Positions 45,375 through 54,359 of a stretch of DNA of 64,000 nt are shown one piece after another. The translations under genes and the position numbers were made by a program. Below the pieces are notes generated by a model. The model was not told the origin of the DNA and did no database searches. It saw only the letters and a list, made by a program, of their open reading frames with translations. The DNA is taken from assembly GCF_022790535.1 (NCBI RefSeq), contig NZ_LOHG01000015.1, positions 37,736 through 101,735 of the forward strand, written 5' to 3'. Each line of letters starts with the position of its first letter. Position 1 is the first letter of the stretch. The stretch is from Pseudomonas maioricensis. GTDB taxonomy: Bacteria > Pseudomonadota > Gammaproteobacteria > Pseudomonadales > Pseudomonadaceae.

Positions 45375-48300
45375 TTGCCATCTGTTCCGGTAGATTTTGG
45401 CGGTGATGAGCGCTTGTCCCATGTGCTGAATGCCAGTGAGCGACTGGCTGCGGCAGGATCAGTGGACGAGGTTGTCGCCGTGCTCCGCGACACGGCGCGT
45501 GCGGCTGTCGGGGCGGAGGGTGTCGCGGTCATCATTGAGCATGACGGTCGTTGTTCTTATGTGGCCGAAGATGCGGTCTCTCCGCTCTGGCAAGGCCAGA
45601 CTTTTCCGGCTGACCACTGCATTTCAGGATGGGTTATGCATCACGGTGAGACGGTCGCCATCCGTGACGTCCGGCTTGATCCGCGCATCCCGCAGGACGC
45701 CTATGCGCCGACTTTTGTCCGTAGCCTCGTCATGGTGCCTATCGGTAGGCCTGCTGCGGTCGCAGCACTTGGCGCCTACTGGTCTGACATTCGTACCCAT
45801 GACCCCGATACGATCAAACGGCTGGAAAGCCTGGCGCGCCTGGCGACGATTGCCATCGAGAATGCGCGCCTTACTCAGGCACGCAATCGCGCTGCCGCAC
45901 TCGGGGCCGCACAAAACCGCATCCTGAAACTGGCTGTAGAAGAGACACCCCTCAACTTCGCACTGGATGCAATCGTCCGCGAGGTGGAAGCGTTGTCCAC
46001 GTCTCGTTTCTTGGGCAGCATCCTGCTCCTCAACGAGGAGGGTCAGCAACTGCAGCATTTCGCAGGGCCGAGCCTTCCCGACGCATTCAACGGCGCCGTC
46101 AAAGGCAGCATCATCAGCCCGAATTCTGGCTCCTGCAGCCCTGCGGCCCTCAGGAACGAGCCGGTGTTTGGGGCCGATATCGCGAATGACCCGCTTTGGG
46201 CCGATCTGCGGGAGTTGGCCATCGCCCATGGCCTGCACGCCTGTTGGTCCATCCCGATCCGTTCGGCGCAGGGCGTCGTGCTCGGCACTTTTGTCATGTT
46301 CCACCCTGAACCACGTGATCCGCTTTCGTCGGATATCGAGATCGTCGACTTTGTTGTCCACACGGTCGGGCTCGTTGTGCACCGTGCTCAAGCGAAGGCC
46401 GCGATCCAGATCAGTGAGGCGCGCTACCGCCAGATCGTCGAGGGTGCGGAAGACTTTGCGATTATCACCTTTGATGCGAAAGGCGCTGTGACGGGTTGGA
46501 ACATCGGTGCCCAGCGTGTCGTCGGCTACTCCGTCGATGAGGCAGTGGGCCGCGAGGGCGATCTCTTCTATACAGACGATGACCAGGCCGCGCGTGTATT
46601 CCAGCGCGAGCTCGAACTCGCCAAAGAGCAAGGTCGGGCTGTCAACGAACGCTGGCACGTTTGCAAGGACGGTACGCGTTTCTGGGGTTCGGGACTGATG
46701 ATGCCGCTCGCTATGAATCACGGCGGCTTTATGAAGATCTTCCGTGACCGCACGGCCGAGCACCACGCAGAAGCGGCGCTGCAAGAGAGCACGGCACGAC
46801 TGCGCTTTTTTGATGAGCTGGACAGCCAGCTTTTCAACATCCATCGAGCTGAAGACGCGATGCTTGCCGCGACCGAGCTGCTTGGACGAAAGCTAAACGT
46901 CTCGCGCTGCGCCTACGCGGATGTCGATATCGATCACGACCGATTCTGGATTCGCAGTGACTACAATGCGCCCGGCGTCCAGAGCTCTGTCGGAACCTAT
47001 AGCCTCGACCTTTTTGGCCCTCGGGCTGCGGATGATATGCGCGCTGGCAGCACCTTGGTCATTCGCGACGTCAGCGCAGAGATTAGCCGGGGCGGGGGGC
47101 TTGAGGCCTTTCAAAGCATCGGTGTCGAGGCGATCATCTGTTGCCCGCTGGTAAGGGACGGTCGACTGACGGCGATGATGGCGGTTCATCAAAATCAGCC
47201 TCGAGACTGGTCTTTTTCCGAAATATCCCTGGTCAGGGAAGTCGTCGAGCGCTGCTGGGCGTATGTCGAACGGGTGGGTGCCGAGGCTCGCCTGCGCGAG
47301 AGCGAGGAGCGACTGCGCCTTGCTGTCGAAAGCGCCGATGTGGGCTTCTGGGATGTTGATCTCGTTCATGACACGCTGATCTGGCCGCCACAAACCAAAG
47401 CGATGTTTGGCATTTCGTCTGACGTGCAGGTCACGCTGCAAGACTTCTACGACGGTTTGCATCCCGAGGATCGAGAGGCAACGATCGAGGCCTTTGCAGC
47501 GGCTGTCGATCCTGATCGCCGCGCGCTCTACGAAGTGGACTATCGAACGATTGGCCGGGAAGAGGGCATCGTCCGCTGGGTGGCGGCCAAGGGGCGGGCC
47601 GTGTTCGATGCGGCTGGCCGCTGCCTGCGTTTTACCGGCACTGCGGTTGATGTCACCGCCCGCAAGGCCGCCGAGGAGGAGTTACGGGAACTCAATGCCA
47701 CGCTCGAAGCGAGGATCGCCAGAGCCATCGCCGAGCGGGAAGAAGTTCAGCAGGCGTTGCGCCAGAGTCAGAAGATGGAAGCGATGGGGCAGCTCACCGG
47801 CGGCGTAGCCCATGACTTCAACAACCTGCTCACCCCGATCGTCGGCACGCTCGACATGCTTCAGCGAAGAAACGTAGGTGGCGAGCGAGAGCAGCGGCTG
47901 ATCTCCGGCGCTTTGCAATCTGCCGATCGTGCCAAGACGCTTGTGCAGAGGCTGCTTGCCTTCGCGCGCCGTCAGCCGCTTCAGGCCGTCCCGGTCGATG
48001 TGTCGAAGCTGGTGAGCGACATGGGCGATCTCGTGGCCAGCACTACCGGTCCGCAAATCAAGGTAGTCGTCGATGCAACAGCGGATCTGCCTGCGGCGAT
48101 GGCGGATCCAAACCAGCTCGAAATGGCACTCCTCAATCTCTCGGTGAACGCGCGCGACGCGATGCTTGAGGGAGGGACGATACGGATATCTGCAAGAACG
48201 GAGGTTGTCTGCACGGGGCACCGTTCGAAGCTCCCGGCTGGCGAATATGTTTGCCTGTCTGTCGCGGACACCGGCACGGGGATGGACGCGGCCACGCTCG

Positions 48301-48869
48301 CTCGGGCGGTAGAACCGTTCTTTTCAACCAAGGGCGTCGGGAAGGGGACTGGTCTGGGTCTCTCGATGGTGCATGGCCTGGCATCCCAGTTGAACGGCGC
48401 GCTGACGATTCAGAGCTCGCCTGGTCTGGGAACAAACGTGGAGCTCTGGCTTCCACGCAGCATGACCGTGCCGACAGCAGCCGTGCGCACTGTCGAAACT
48501 CCAGAGCGACAATCGGTGCGTGGCGTCGCGTTACTGGTCGACGATGAAGAGCTTGTGCGCGCAAGCACTTCGGACATGCTGGTCGACCTGGGTTACCGCG
48601 TCATCGAGGCCGCGTCAGGCGAGGAAGCTGTGCAACTGCTGGACGCGGGGCAGCCGTTCAACCTGATCGTGACGGATCACCTCATGCCTGGCATGAGTGG
48701 CACCGATCTGGCCAGGGTAGTGCGTACATCCCGGCCTGAGGTTGCGATCCTCCTGGTCTCTGGCTATGCCGAGCGTGAAGGGCTTGACGCAGATATCCCG
48801 CGCCTCAATAAACCGTTCCGCAAGGATGAGCTGGCGGCCAGTCTGGCGCAGCTCGGCGGAGAGTCCTGA
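45375..48869 (+). CDS. Hybrid sensor histidine kinase with GAF, PAS and receiver domains
   Basis: Soluble protein of 1164 residues. Domains in order: GAF (about 15-170), GAF (180-330), PAS (345-460; YRQIVEGAEDFAIITFDAKG), GAF (475-635), PAS (650-770; RLRLAVESADVGFWDVDL), HisKA with MGQLTGGVAHDFNNLLTPIV (His813), HATPase (about 900-1030; GVGKGTGLGLSMVHGLASQ) and a receiver (about 1050-1160) with Asp1101 in LIVTDHLMPGMSGTD. The first GAF resembles bacterial light or redox sensors but lacks a clear Cys for bilin attachment. No TM segment is seen. The start is TTG at 45375 with GGGAGA at five bases; no ATG fits. The C-terminal receiver suggests a phosphorelay to a remote partner. Confidence 0.9.
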   Translation: MPSVPVDFGGDERLSHVLNASERLAAAGSVDEVVAVLRDTARAAVGAEGVAVIIEHDGRCSYVAEDAVSPLWQGQTFPADHCISGWVMHHGETVAIRDVRLDPRIPQDAYAPTFVRSLVMVPIGRPAAVAALGAYWSDIRTHDPDTIKRLESLARLATIAIENARLTQARNRAAALGAAQNRILKLAVEETPLNFALDAIVREVEALSTSRFLGSILLLNEEGQQLQHFAGPSLPDAFNGAVKGSIISPNSGSCSPAALRNEPVFGADIANDPLWADLRELAIAHGLHACWSIPIRSAQGVVLGTFVMFHPEPRDPLSSDIEIVDFVVHTVGLVVHRAQAKAAIQISEARYRQIVEGAEDFAIITFDAKGAVTGWNIGAQRVVGYSVDEAVGREGDLFYTDDDQAARVFQRELELAKEQGRAVNERWHVCKDGTRFWGSGLMMPLAMNHGGFMKIFRDRTAEHHAEAALQESTARLRFFDELDSQLFNIHRAEDAMLAATELLGRKLNVSRCAYADVDIDHDRFWIRSDYNAPGVQSSVGTYSLDLFGPRAADDMRAGSTLVIRDVSAEISRGGGLEAFQSIGVEAIICCPLVRDGRLTAMMAVHQNQPRDWSFSEISLVREVVERCWAYVERVGAEARLRESEERLRLAVESADVGFWDVDLVHDTLIWPPQTKAMFGISSDVQVTLQDFYDGLHPEDREATIEAFAAAVDPDRRALYEVDYRTIGREEGIVRWVAAKGRAVFDAAGRCLRFTGTAVDVTARKAAEEELRELNATLEARIARAIAEREEVQQALRQSQKMEAMGQLTGGVAHDFNNLLTPIVGTLDMLQRRNVGGEREQRLISGALQSADRAKTLVQRLLAFARRQPLQAVPVDVSKLVSDMGDLVASTTGPQIKVVVDATADLPAAMADPNQLEMALLNLSVNARDAMLEGGTIRISARTEVVCTGHRSKLPAGEYVCLSVADTGTGMDAATLARAVEPFFSTKGVGKGTGLGLSMVHGLASQLNGALTIQSSPGLGTNVELWLPRSMTVPTAAVRTVETPERQSVRGVALLVDDEELVRASTSDMLVDLGYRVIEAASGEEAVQLLDAGQPFNLIVTDHLMPGMSGTDLARVVRTSRPEVAILLVSGYAEREGLDADIPRLNKPFRKDELAASLAQLGGES

Positions 48870-48887
48870 GACGGCAACAGCCAGAGG

Positions 48888-49163
48888 TCAGGTAACCGGG
48901 GTAACGTCATTCTGTAGTTCGCTTAAACCTTTGGGGCTTAAATAAAGAGTTTCCAGAGCAGATACCTCAGCCAGTTGCTGCGCCGAAAGTGCTTTTTCTT
49001 TCCCCTCAAGCCGCACGCGCAGGTCGTCTGCCATATCGCTCGGTAGCCCCTGTTTTAGCGCCACACGCAACAGCCCGCATGCCTTGACTTTGTTACGTTC
49101 GAAGCTCCGCCCATTATCGAGATGAAAGACTACGAGGCCATCTTCATAAGCAGAGGCAATCAA
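48888..49163 (-). CDS. Hypothetical protein, convergent with the kinase gene
   Basis: ORF of up to 91 residues starting at TTG 49163 (MIASAYEDGLVVFHLDNGRS) and ending NDVTPVT. It is a soluble, charged sequence with a helix-rich middle (GLPSDMADDLRVRLEGKEKA). No family was recognised. It follows the small membrane ORF by 12 bp, so the two may be cotranscribed. The TTG start and the lack of relatives known to me make it uncertain. Confidence 0.4.
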   Translation of the reverse strand: MIASAYEDGLVVFHLDNGRSFERNKVKACGLLRVALKQGLPSDMADDLRVRLEGKEKALSAQQLAEVSALETLYLSPKGLSELQNDVTPVT

Positions 49164-49175
49164 GACAGTGACGCT

Positions 49176-49274
49176 TTACGGGCTGCGCCACAGGGTGATG
49201 AGGAAGGTGACCAAAAGAGATGTCGCAACGCAAAGGCTGAGAGCAACTAAAGACCGGCACAATTTCGAATCCAT
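49176..49274 (-). CDS. Possible 32-residue single-TM peptide
   Basis: ATG at 49274; the product has short charged ends and one hydrophobic stretch (LVALSLCVATSLLVTFLITL). The frame is open further upstream, but those residues are not protein-like. It lies 12 bp before the hypothetical gene 48888-49163. Confidence 0.35.
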   Translation of the reverse strand: MDSKLCRSLVALSLCVATSLLVTFLITLWRSP

Positions 49275-49331
49275 CCGTGAAGCGTAGCGAGGGAGTTTAT
49301 CGAAGCTTATTGGTGCTTTCCATGAGGGGGG

Positions 49332-49355
49332 CGCTTTGGCCGATTGCTGCCGGTC
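49332..49355 (+). repeat. Dispersed 25-nt motif, copy C
   Basis: CGCTTTGGCCGATTGCTGCC followed by GGTC, related to the copies at 35211-35235 and 37333-37357. The stretch 49275-49504 shows no gene. Confidence 0.5.
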
Positions 49356-49504
49356 CAGAATTGGCGGCCGGTAGTCTACGCCCCGATAGCTGCTGGTGTT
49401 TGGCAAGACCAATCCCCGCTTCTATCGCCCAGAGCGGCCACCGCTGCATGGCTACCACAGCCACCCGTCGCACGACGACCGCCACTTTGGCGTTAGGTAC
49501 TGAG

Positions 49505-50515
49505 TCAGGAAACCTTGATGACCACTTTGCCGAAGGCGCCTCTTGCCAGATGCTCGAACGCTTTGTGAGCGTCGTCGAACGAGTAGATCTGGTCGATCAC
49601 AGGGCGAATCGCGTGCTTGTTGAGGAATGCGTTCATGCGATCAAACGCCGAGCGAGGTGCCACGGCGATGCCTCGGATAGTGGTCTGGCGAAAGATCAAC
49701 GGCATCAGGCTCAGCGTTGTGGTCTGCCCTGTCAGGAAGCCAATTTGCGCGATCTTGCCAGCGGCTTTGGTCGCTAAAATCGACTGGTTCAAGCCCTCAC
49801 CTCCGGCGACGTCCAGCAGCAGGTCGACGCCCTTGCCATCGGTGAGTTTTAGAACGTCCTCTTCCCAGCGCGGACAGGTCCGATAATTGATGCCAGCCAC
49901 GGCGCCCAACTTCTTCACTGCTTCAAGGTTAGTGTCGCTGCTGGAGGTGACGATTACCTTGGCTCCAAGTGCCGTTGCTAGTTGCACGGCGAAAATCGAC
50001 ACGCCGCCGGTGCCCTGTACCAGAACGGTCTGGCCTGGCTGGATCTGACCGTAATCAACCAATGAGAACCATGCTGTCAGCGCTGCGATGGGAAGCGTCG
50101 AGGCTTCCTCGTCGGACATGTTGTCCGGCGCAGGCACGGCGCTGTCTTCGTGAATGATCATGTACTCGGCCAGGCCACCGGGCAGGGGCATGCCGAAGCA
50201 GTAGGCGGGTTCGTCCGGCCCGGGCGCACCGTCTATCCAGCGCGAGTACAGGTGCGAGTTAACGCGGTCGCCCACCTTGAACCGGCTTACGCCTTCACCC
50301 ACGGCAACGACCGTGCCCGAAGCATCGCTGACCGGGATCAGCGGTTTCGGCACCAGATGAGGTTCGTAGAAACCATCGACGATGGCCTTGTCGCGAAAAT
50401 TCAACGACACCGCACCGACCTTCACCAGTAACTCGCCAGCTTTGGGTTCAGGCGTAGCCGTTTCGCCGAGGGCCAGATTATCGAGACCAAAGTCTTTCAG
50501 AAGCCATGCTTTCAT
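49505..50515 (-). CDS. Zinc-type alcohol dehydrogenase-like protein (MDR superfamily)
   Basis: Protein of 336 residues: GroES-like half with VGAVSLNFRDKAIVDGFY and SDASGTVVAVGEGVSRFKVGDRV; Rossmann half with VLVQGTGGVSIFAVQLATALGAKVIVTSSS and GKIAQIGFLTGQTT. The zinc ligands of classic ADHs are not evident, so an NAD(P)H quinone/enone reductase is likely. The start at 50515 is preceded by GGAGATACACCC; upstream in-frame residues overlap the palindrome region. It is divergent from a LysR gene with 159 bp between them. Confidence 0.9.
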   Translation of the reverse strand: MKAWLLKDFGLDNLALGETATPEPKAGELLVKVGAVSLNFRDKAIVDGFYEPHLVPKPLIPVSDASGTVVAVGEGVSRFKVGDRVNSHLYSRWIDGAPGPDEPAYCFGMPLPGGLAEYMIIHEDSAVPAPDNMSDEEASTLPIAALTAWFSLVDYGQIQPGQTVLVQGTGGVSIFAVQLATALGAKVIVTSSSDTNLEAVKKLGAVAGINYRTCPRWEEDVLKLTDGKGVDLLLDVAGGEGLNQSILATKAAGKIAQIGFLTGQTTTLSLMPLIFRQTTIRGIAVAPRSAFDRMNAFLNKHAIRPVIDQIYSFDDAHKAFEHLARGAFGKVVIKVS

Positions 50516-50596
50516 GGGTGTATCTCCAATGGGATGAGCTGTTGGCGACATTTTCATCAAGCGTGCCTTTGCGATAAATGCCTGGCCCGGCACAGG

Positions 50597-50620
50597 ATTG
50601 TTATTTCTGGAGATAACAAT
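50597..50620. promoter_or_regulatory. LysR-type operator between the ADH and LysR genes
   Basis: Two 11-bp arms, ATTGTTATTTC and GAGATAACAAT, complementary except at one position, with a 2-bp centre. A strong dyad in the middle of the shared intergenic region, hence a probable binding site for the LysR protein encoded at 50675. Confidence 0.65.
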
Positions 50621-50674
50621 CAGAGTGTGATCTTGCGCCTGACAGGCAACAAAAAGCACAAGTGAGAAGACGTT

Positions 50675-51589
50675 ATGGAACTGCTCCAGTCCATGCAGGT
50701 GTTCGCCCGGTTGGCCGAACTTGGCAGCTTCACCCGCGCGGCAGATGCCATGCAGATCGGCCGTCCGCAGGTCACGCGAGCGATACAGGAATTGGAAACC
50801 TCGCTTGGCGCACGTCTGTTTCAGCGCACCACCCGTACGGTGCGACTCACCTCGGAAGGAGAGCAGTTCTACGAGCGTGTCAAATCGATTCTTGGTGAAG
50901 TCGCGAGTGCCAAGGCGATGTTCGCGTCTCCACGTTCAACCTTACGTGGTCGCCTGCGGGTCGATATCCCTACTGCGTTTTCCGGACCTGGCCTTATCGA
51001 AAGCTTGCGTACGTTTACCAGGCTCTTCCCTGCAATCGAGCTGGCGATAGGGGTTACTGATCGGACTGTCGATCTGGTCGCAGAGGGCGTGGACTGTGCA
51101 TTGCGGATCGGTGAGTTACCCAGTTCGAGCCTCGTGGCCCGCCGCATCGGTATGGCAACCATGGTCACCTGCGCGGCACCGCGATACCTCGCGGAATACG
51201 GCGAGCCCACAACCCTGGAAGATTTGAACGCACACCGTGGCGTGACCTTTCTGTCAGGGCATAATCAACGGCCTCAGGCCTGGCAGTTTATGGATGACGG
51301 TCGCGAGCGATCTCACGTCAGTCGCCAGGGCATTACCGTCAACGAGTCCAACGCCTATGTCGAATGTGGAGTCGCAGGCTTCGGCATTCTTCAGGCTCCA
51401 GGCATAACGCTGGACCGTTTTCTGGCGGACGGAAATCTGGTTGAGGTGCTGCGCCCCTATCGCCCACACCCAAGGCCGGTGTCAGTGCTGTACCCGACTC
51501 GCTCGCATCTGCCCCCACAGGTTGAGGTCTTTGTTGATTGGGTGCGTGAACAGTTTCCCCAACTCTATGGGCGCTGGCTGGAGAGTTAG
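50675..51589 (+). CDS. LysR-family transcriptional regulator
   Basis: Protein of 304 residues with HTH MQVFARLAELGSFTRAADAMQIGRPQVTRAIQELE, wing FQRTTRTVRLTSEGEQFYERV, and an effector domain including LVAEGVDCALRIGELPSSSLVARRIG. It is in the same subgroup as the regulator at 41265. A strong dyad lies 55 bp upstream and the divergent MDR gene is its likely target. GAGAAG precedes the ATG. Confidence 0.92.
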   Translation: MELLQSMQVFARLAELGSFTRAADAMQIGRPQVTRAIQELETSLGARLFQRTTRTVRLTSEGEQFYERVKSILGEVASAKAMFASPRSTLRGRLRVDIPTAFSGPGLIESLRTFTRLFPAIELAIGVTDRTVDLVAEGVDCALRIGELPSSSLVARRIGMATMVTCAAPRYLAEYGEPTTLEDLNAHRGVTFLSGHNQRPQAWQFMDDGRERSHVSRQGITVNESNAYVECGVAGFGILQAPGITLDRFLADGNLVEVLRPYRPHPRPVSVLYPTRSHLPPQVEVFVDWVREQFPQLYGRWLES

Positions 51590-51863
51590 GACGGTGATAC
51601 TGAGTCGTGGGGGTGACGTGCTATAGGACTGCTATCGACCCAATGCGGACATCAACGCGTTGTGAAAATGCGCTCGGCCAATAGCATCCGATTGGTGCCT
51701 ATGGTGATTAATTTGTCAGGAGGTTGAGTATTTATTCCAGTAACTGACTAATTCATTTCACTATTTCTGGGGCGTCACGCTCCTCCTTTCAGTTGTTAAT
51801 GTTAGGTTGCTATCGTTAAATTTGCTGATTCCCTCTACATCGTCTTTTGTGGAGCGGTTAGCG
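51590..51863. other. AT-rich gap entering an accessory cassette
   Basis: No gene of useful length is seen. Base composition becomes clearly AT-richer from about 51,700 on. TTGCTA near 51807 could be a -35 element, but no convincing -10 follows at the right spacing. Confidence 0.4.
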
Positions 51864-51977
51864 ATGAAATTTGGCAAGTTACTTGACATTGTAGGTGCGG
51901 TTTACTATGTGTTATTAACGGGCCGTCTTAGTGGAAAAAATCCGGCTATGTTGAGTGTTTCAATAATCTTACATTAA
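51864..51977 (+). CDS. Putative 37-residue membrane peptide
   Basis: ATG with GGAG nine bases upstream, encoding MKFGKLLDIVGAVYYVLLTG and 17 more residues, ending VSIILH. One hydrophobic stretch at about 6-19. It lies 25 bp before the next cassette gene and has the same AT-rich composition. No family was recognised. Confidence 0.4.
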   Translation: MKFGKLLDIVGAVYYVLLTGRLSGKNPAMLSVSIILH

Positions 51978-52002
51978 TACGTATTGTCTAGAGCAGCTGA
52001 AC

Positions 52003-52449
52003 ATGCGAAGCCCAAGGTATCGATTAAGTTTTGCGGCTGTTATGCTCGCTTTTTTGTTGGGCGGGCAGGTATTGGCGTATTCTGCCGAGCAGCCAAGAGA
52101 GAATTCTGTGTCTGCTGCGGTGCAAAATGCTGCCGCGGCGACTCCGCAAAAGCCTAATGTCTCAGCAGTGACCTGGTTAAGCAATTATGAATTCTGGATG
52201 TCTTCAAGCGTATTGATTTTTGGTTTGTTGGTGTTTTTAGCTGAGCTGTATTTGATGCGATTTATCTCTTTTCAACCTGAGCAGTCTATCAAGTTGATGG
52301 CGGTGACGCTGATCGTTGTCTCAACATTATTTATTATTACGGCTGGGTTTAGTAGCGAGCAAATTGCTCCCGCAATGGGGTTGTTTGGCACTGTCGCAGG
52401 TTACATGCTTGGGCGCTCTCAGGCAGGCAAAGAAGGAGAGGCTCCATGA
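52003..52449 (+). CDS. Unrecognised exported/inner-membrane protein, 148 residues
   Basis: The N-terminus looks like a signal peptide (LSFAAVMLAFLLGGQVLAYSAE, cleavage near residue 25). An Ala-rich linker follows, then two TM helices at about 65-85 (FWMSSSVLIFGLLVFLAELYL) and 98-118 (LMAVTLIVVSTLFIITAGF), and a conserved-looking small-residue segment IAPAMGLFGTVAGYMLGRSQ that could be a third helix. Function not known. Its stop overlaps the start of the next gene by ATGA, so the two are coupled. First larger gene of the AT-rich cassette. Confidence 0.75.
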   Translation: MRSPRYRLSFAAVMLAFLLGGQVLAYSAEQPRENSVSAAVQNAAAATPQKPNVSAVTWLSNYEFWMSSSVLIFGLLVFLAELYLMRFISFQPEQSIKLMAVTLIVVSTLFIITAGFSSEQIAPAMGLFGTVAGYMLGRSQAGKEGEAP

Positions 52450-52811
52450 AAACATTTACCTATGGATTGTTTGGCGTTTTACTATTTTCAATGCGTGCAG
52501 CTTCAAGTGGGGAGGGATCATTAGATATTCCTTCGACCGGAGTGGAGGCTGCGCAATTTTATTTGGTAAACCAAGTCGGTCGGGACGTTGTGTTTTATCT
52601 TGAGACACAGAGCCTGGCTAGGACCGAGGCACAGCTGAAAGGTGGAGAGGGGAAGCTGTATTCTGGCAGTCCGGGAGAAACGTGGATGAATGTATTTATT
52701 TATATCGTCGGGCAGCCGCCGATAGAAAAGTACATGGAGTCTGGCAAGAGGTACTATTTACAAGAGACCGGTTCAGGTGCCATTGATATGTTTCTTCTTC
52801 CACCCCGCTAG
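52446..52811 (+). CDS. Unrecognised exported protein, 121 residues
   Basis: The signal peptide (MKTFTYGLFGVLLFSMRAAS) is followed by a mature domain rich in alternating hydrophobic residues, consistent with a beta sandwich: AAQFYLVNQVGRDVVFYLET, LYSGSPGETWMNVFIYIVG and RYYLQETGSGAIDMFLLPPR. It has no cysteine in the mature part. Not recognised. It is translationally coupled to the preceding membrane protein, and the pair may form a complex in the periplasm. Confidence 0.75.
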   Translation: MKTFTYGLFGVLLFSMRAASSGEGSLDIPSTGVEAAQFYLVNQVGRDVVFYLETQSLARTEAQLKGGEGKLYSGSPGETWMNVFIYIVGQPPIEKYMESGKRYYLQETGSGAIDMFLLPPR

Positions 52812-52880
52812 ATTTTCCGCGCCGCTGGAGTGTTTTCAGAGTATCGGCGAATTAAATATAACGAATCCATGGAGGCGGTT

Positions 52881-52967
52881 ATGGGTGGTTTTGTTTTGGG
52901 TGCGGGCTATCTAAGAGAACTTCAAAGTCTTCACGAGGATCGGGTGGCAGTGGTCAGCAATCGTTGA
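52881..52967 (+). CDS. Possible 28-residue peptide
   Basis: ATG with GGAGG at five bases, encoding MGGFVLGAGYLRELQSLHED and eight more residues. An in-frame ATG four codons upstream is also possible. The strong RBS is the main evidence. It lies in the gap between two cassette genes. Confidence 0.35.
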   Translation: MGGFVLGAGYLRELQSLHEDRVAVVSNR

Positions 52968-53042
52968 TTTATTCAGTTCAGGATTTTTCGGTTCATGACG
53001 GAATCAGGTCGCTCGTGCAACCTCGTGCTCCATGGAGGTTTT

Positions 53043-54224
53043 ATGCGCTACAAAATTCTTATATCTTTTTCGATTGTGATCGCAGGGTTTGTGACCATTA
53101 TGTGGTGGCGCGGAGCTTCGAAGCCAGAAGCGGGGACCATGTTGAAAGCATGGTCGGAAAGTATACAGAACCTCGGCGTTCGAGCGATCTATCCTTTGCA
53201 AGAGAGTTTATATCCAGGGAACATGCTCCTGGTTCCTACGTATCCTGATAAAATTAATTGGTTTGAGGAAAAGCCTGCAGTTTTTTACACTAAGTACATT
53301 GTTAGAATCGGTTCGCTTGATCTTTGTCAGTTGTATATGTCACTCCGGAATGCACCTGAAATTCCGCCCGTTTCCGGGTACGAGCCTAATGGTGGCGAGT
53401 CAGTCGGAGGGAAACCATTCACTCCATGGCAGCCAACTGAAATAAAATACTCACACTTCAAATGCAGTGGCTATACAGGTGCTGATTTTAGGGTCAATCG
53501 CGTCATGGCGTTCCCTGCTTTTCAGTTTGGATCACTCGCCGAGTCGGGTATGAGCGGTAATATATTGAGCGGGGTGACTGGCCTATTGGGGAGTCTGGTG
53601 GGAAATGATGAGTATCGGATGACGGTTTCGATTCCTAGCGCCACGGTTATCAGGGTTGATTTACATTATCTCCTTTCAGCCTTAAATAGTTATAGCTACA
53701 GCACGGCAGGAGGGGTTAAAGATGTGCAAGTTATATTGGCGCGAATGATGAATGTTCAGACCGTCAGCGATAAGAACGGTCATCGCTCCTTGCCTGAGTT
53801 GCTCGTTGTGACGGAAGTTTATTATGCGAATGCCATAGATATTTCCATTGTAAGCTCGGCGGCTAAGGCGTCGAATCTCTCAGTTAACACCCAGGCACTG
53901 GTTGAACGGTTTGACCAGCTCAAAGACTTGCGCGATCAGCTAAAGATTATGAAGGGTGAAGTTACTCCGCCGCAAGGTAACCATGAGTCTAATGTGGAAG
54001 CTCAGACGGAGGCCATGAAGGCGCTTGCCCAGCAAATAGCTGAAAAAGAGAATGAGGTTGATAGGCTGTCTAAAGCTATTTTACCGGGAGTTCCAGGCGT
54101 TACGGGGTCGGTGAAGTCGGTCTCCAACTCGGGTGTCACCTTGACACAGGTATTTCCGAGACCGATGGCGTTTGGATACCGTGCGATAGGATTCAAGCCG
54201 GAGGAGTATTTAAGGATGCATTGA
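53043..54224 (+). CDS. Unrecognised membrane-anchored periplasmic protein, 393 residues
   Basis: An N-terminal TM anchor (ILISFSIVIAGFVTIMWW) is followed by a large presumably periplasmic part. It begins with GVRAIYPLQESLYPGNMLLV, has a Gly-rich middle (GSLAESGMSGNILSGVTGLL), a strand-rich section (YRMTVSIPSATVIRVDLHYL, LLVVTEVYYANAIDISIVSS), a coiled coil at about 285-350 (LVERFDQLKDLRDQLKIMKG, AEKENEVDRLSKAI), and ends SGVTLTQVFPRPMAFGYRAI. The order and several motifs recur in the next gene, so the two are probably paralogues. GGAGG precedes the ATG at 53043. No known family was recognised. Confidence 0.75.
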   Translation: MRYKILISFSIVIAGFVTIMWWRGASKPEAGTMLKAWSESIQNLGVRAIYPLQESLYPGNMLLVPTYPDKINWFEEKPAVFYTKYIVRIGSLDLCQLYMSLRNAPEIPPVSGYEPNGGESVGGKPFTPWQPTEIKYSHFKCSGYTGADFRVNRVMAFPAFQFGSLAESGMSGNILSGVTGLLGSLVGNDEYRMTVSIPSATVIRVDLHYLLSALNSYSYSTAGGVKDVQVILARMMNVQTVSDKNGHRSLPELLVVTEVYYANAIDISIVSSAAKASNLSVNTQALVERFDQLKDLRDQLKIMKGEVTPPQGNHESNVEAQTEAMKALAQQIAEKENEVDRLSKAILPGVPGVTGSVKSVSNSGVTLTQVFPRPMAFGYRAIGFKPEEYLRMH

Positions 54225-54359
54225 TGGTGCTTGCATTTTTATTTTTTCTGGCTATAAGAATAAACAGTCTTCTTTTTTTAAACCACTCCGCCGTCCCGAG
54301 TGTTTCAAGAAGTTTACAGTCAACGTCTGGCTTAACTTTCTGCGCCTCGGGAATTCTCT

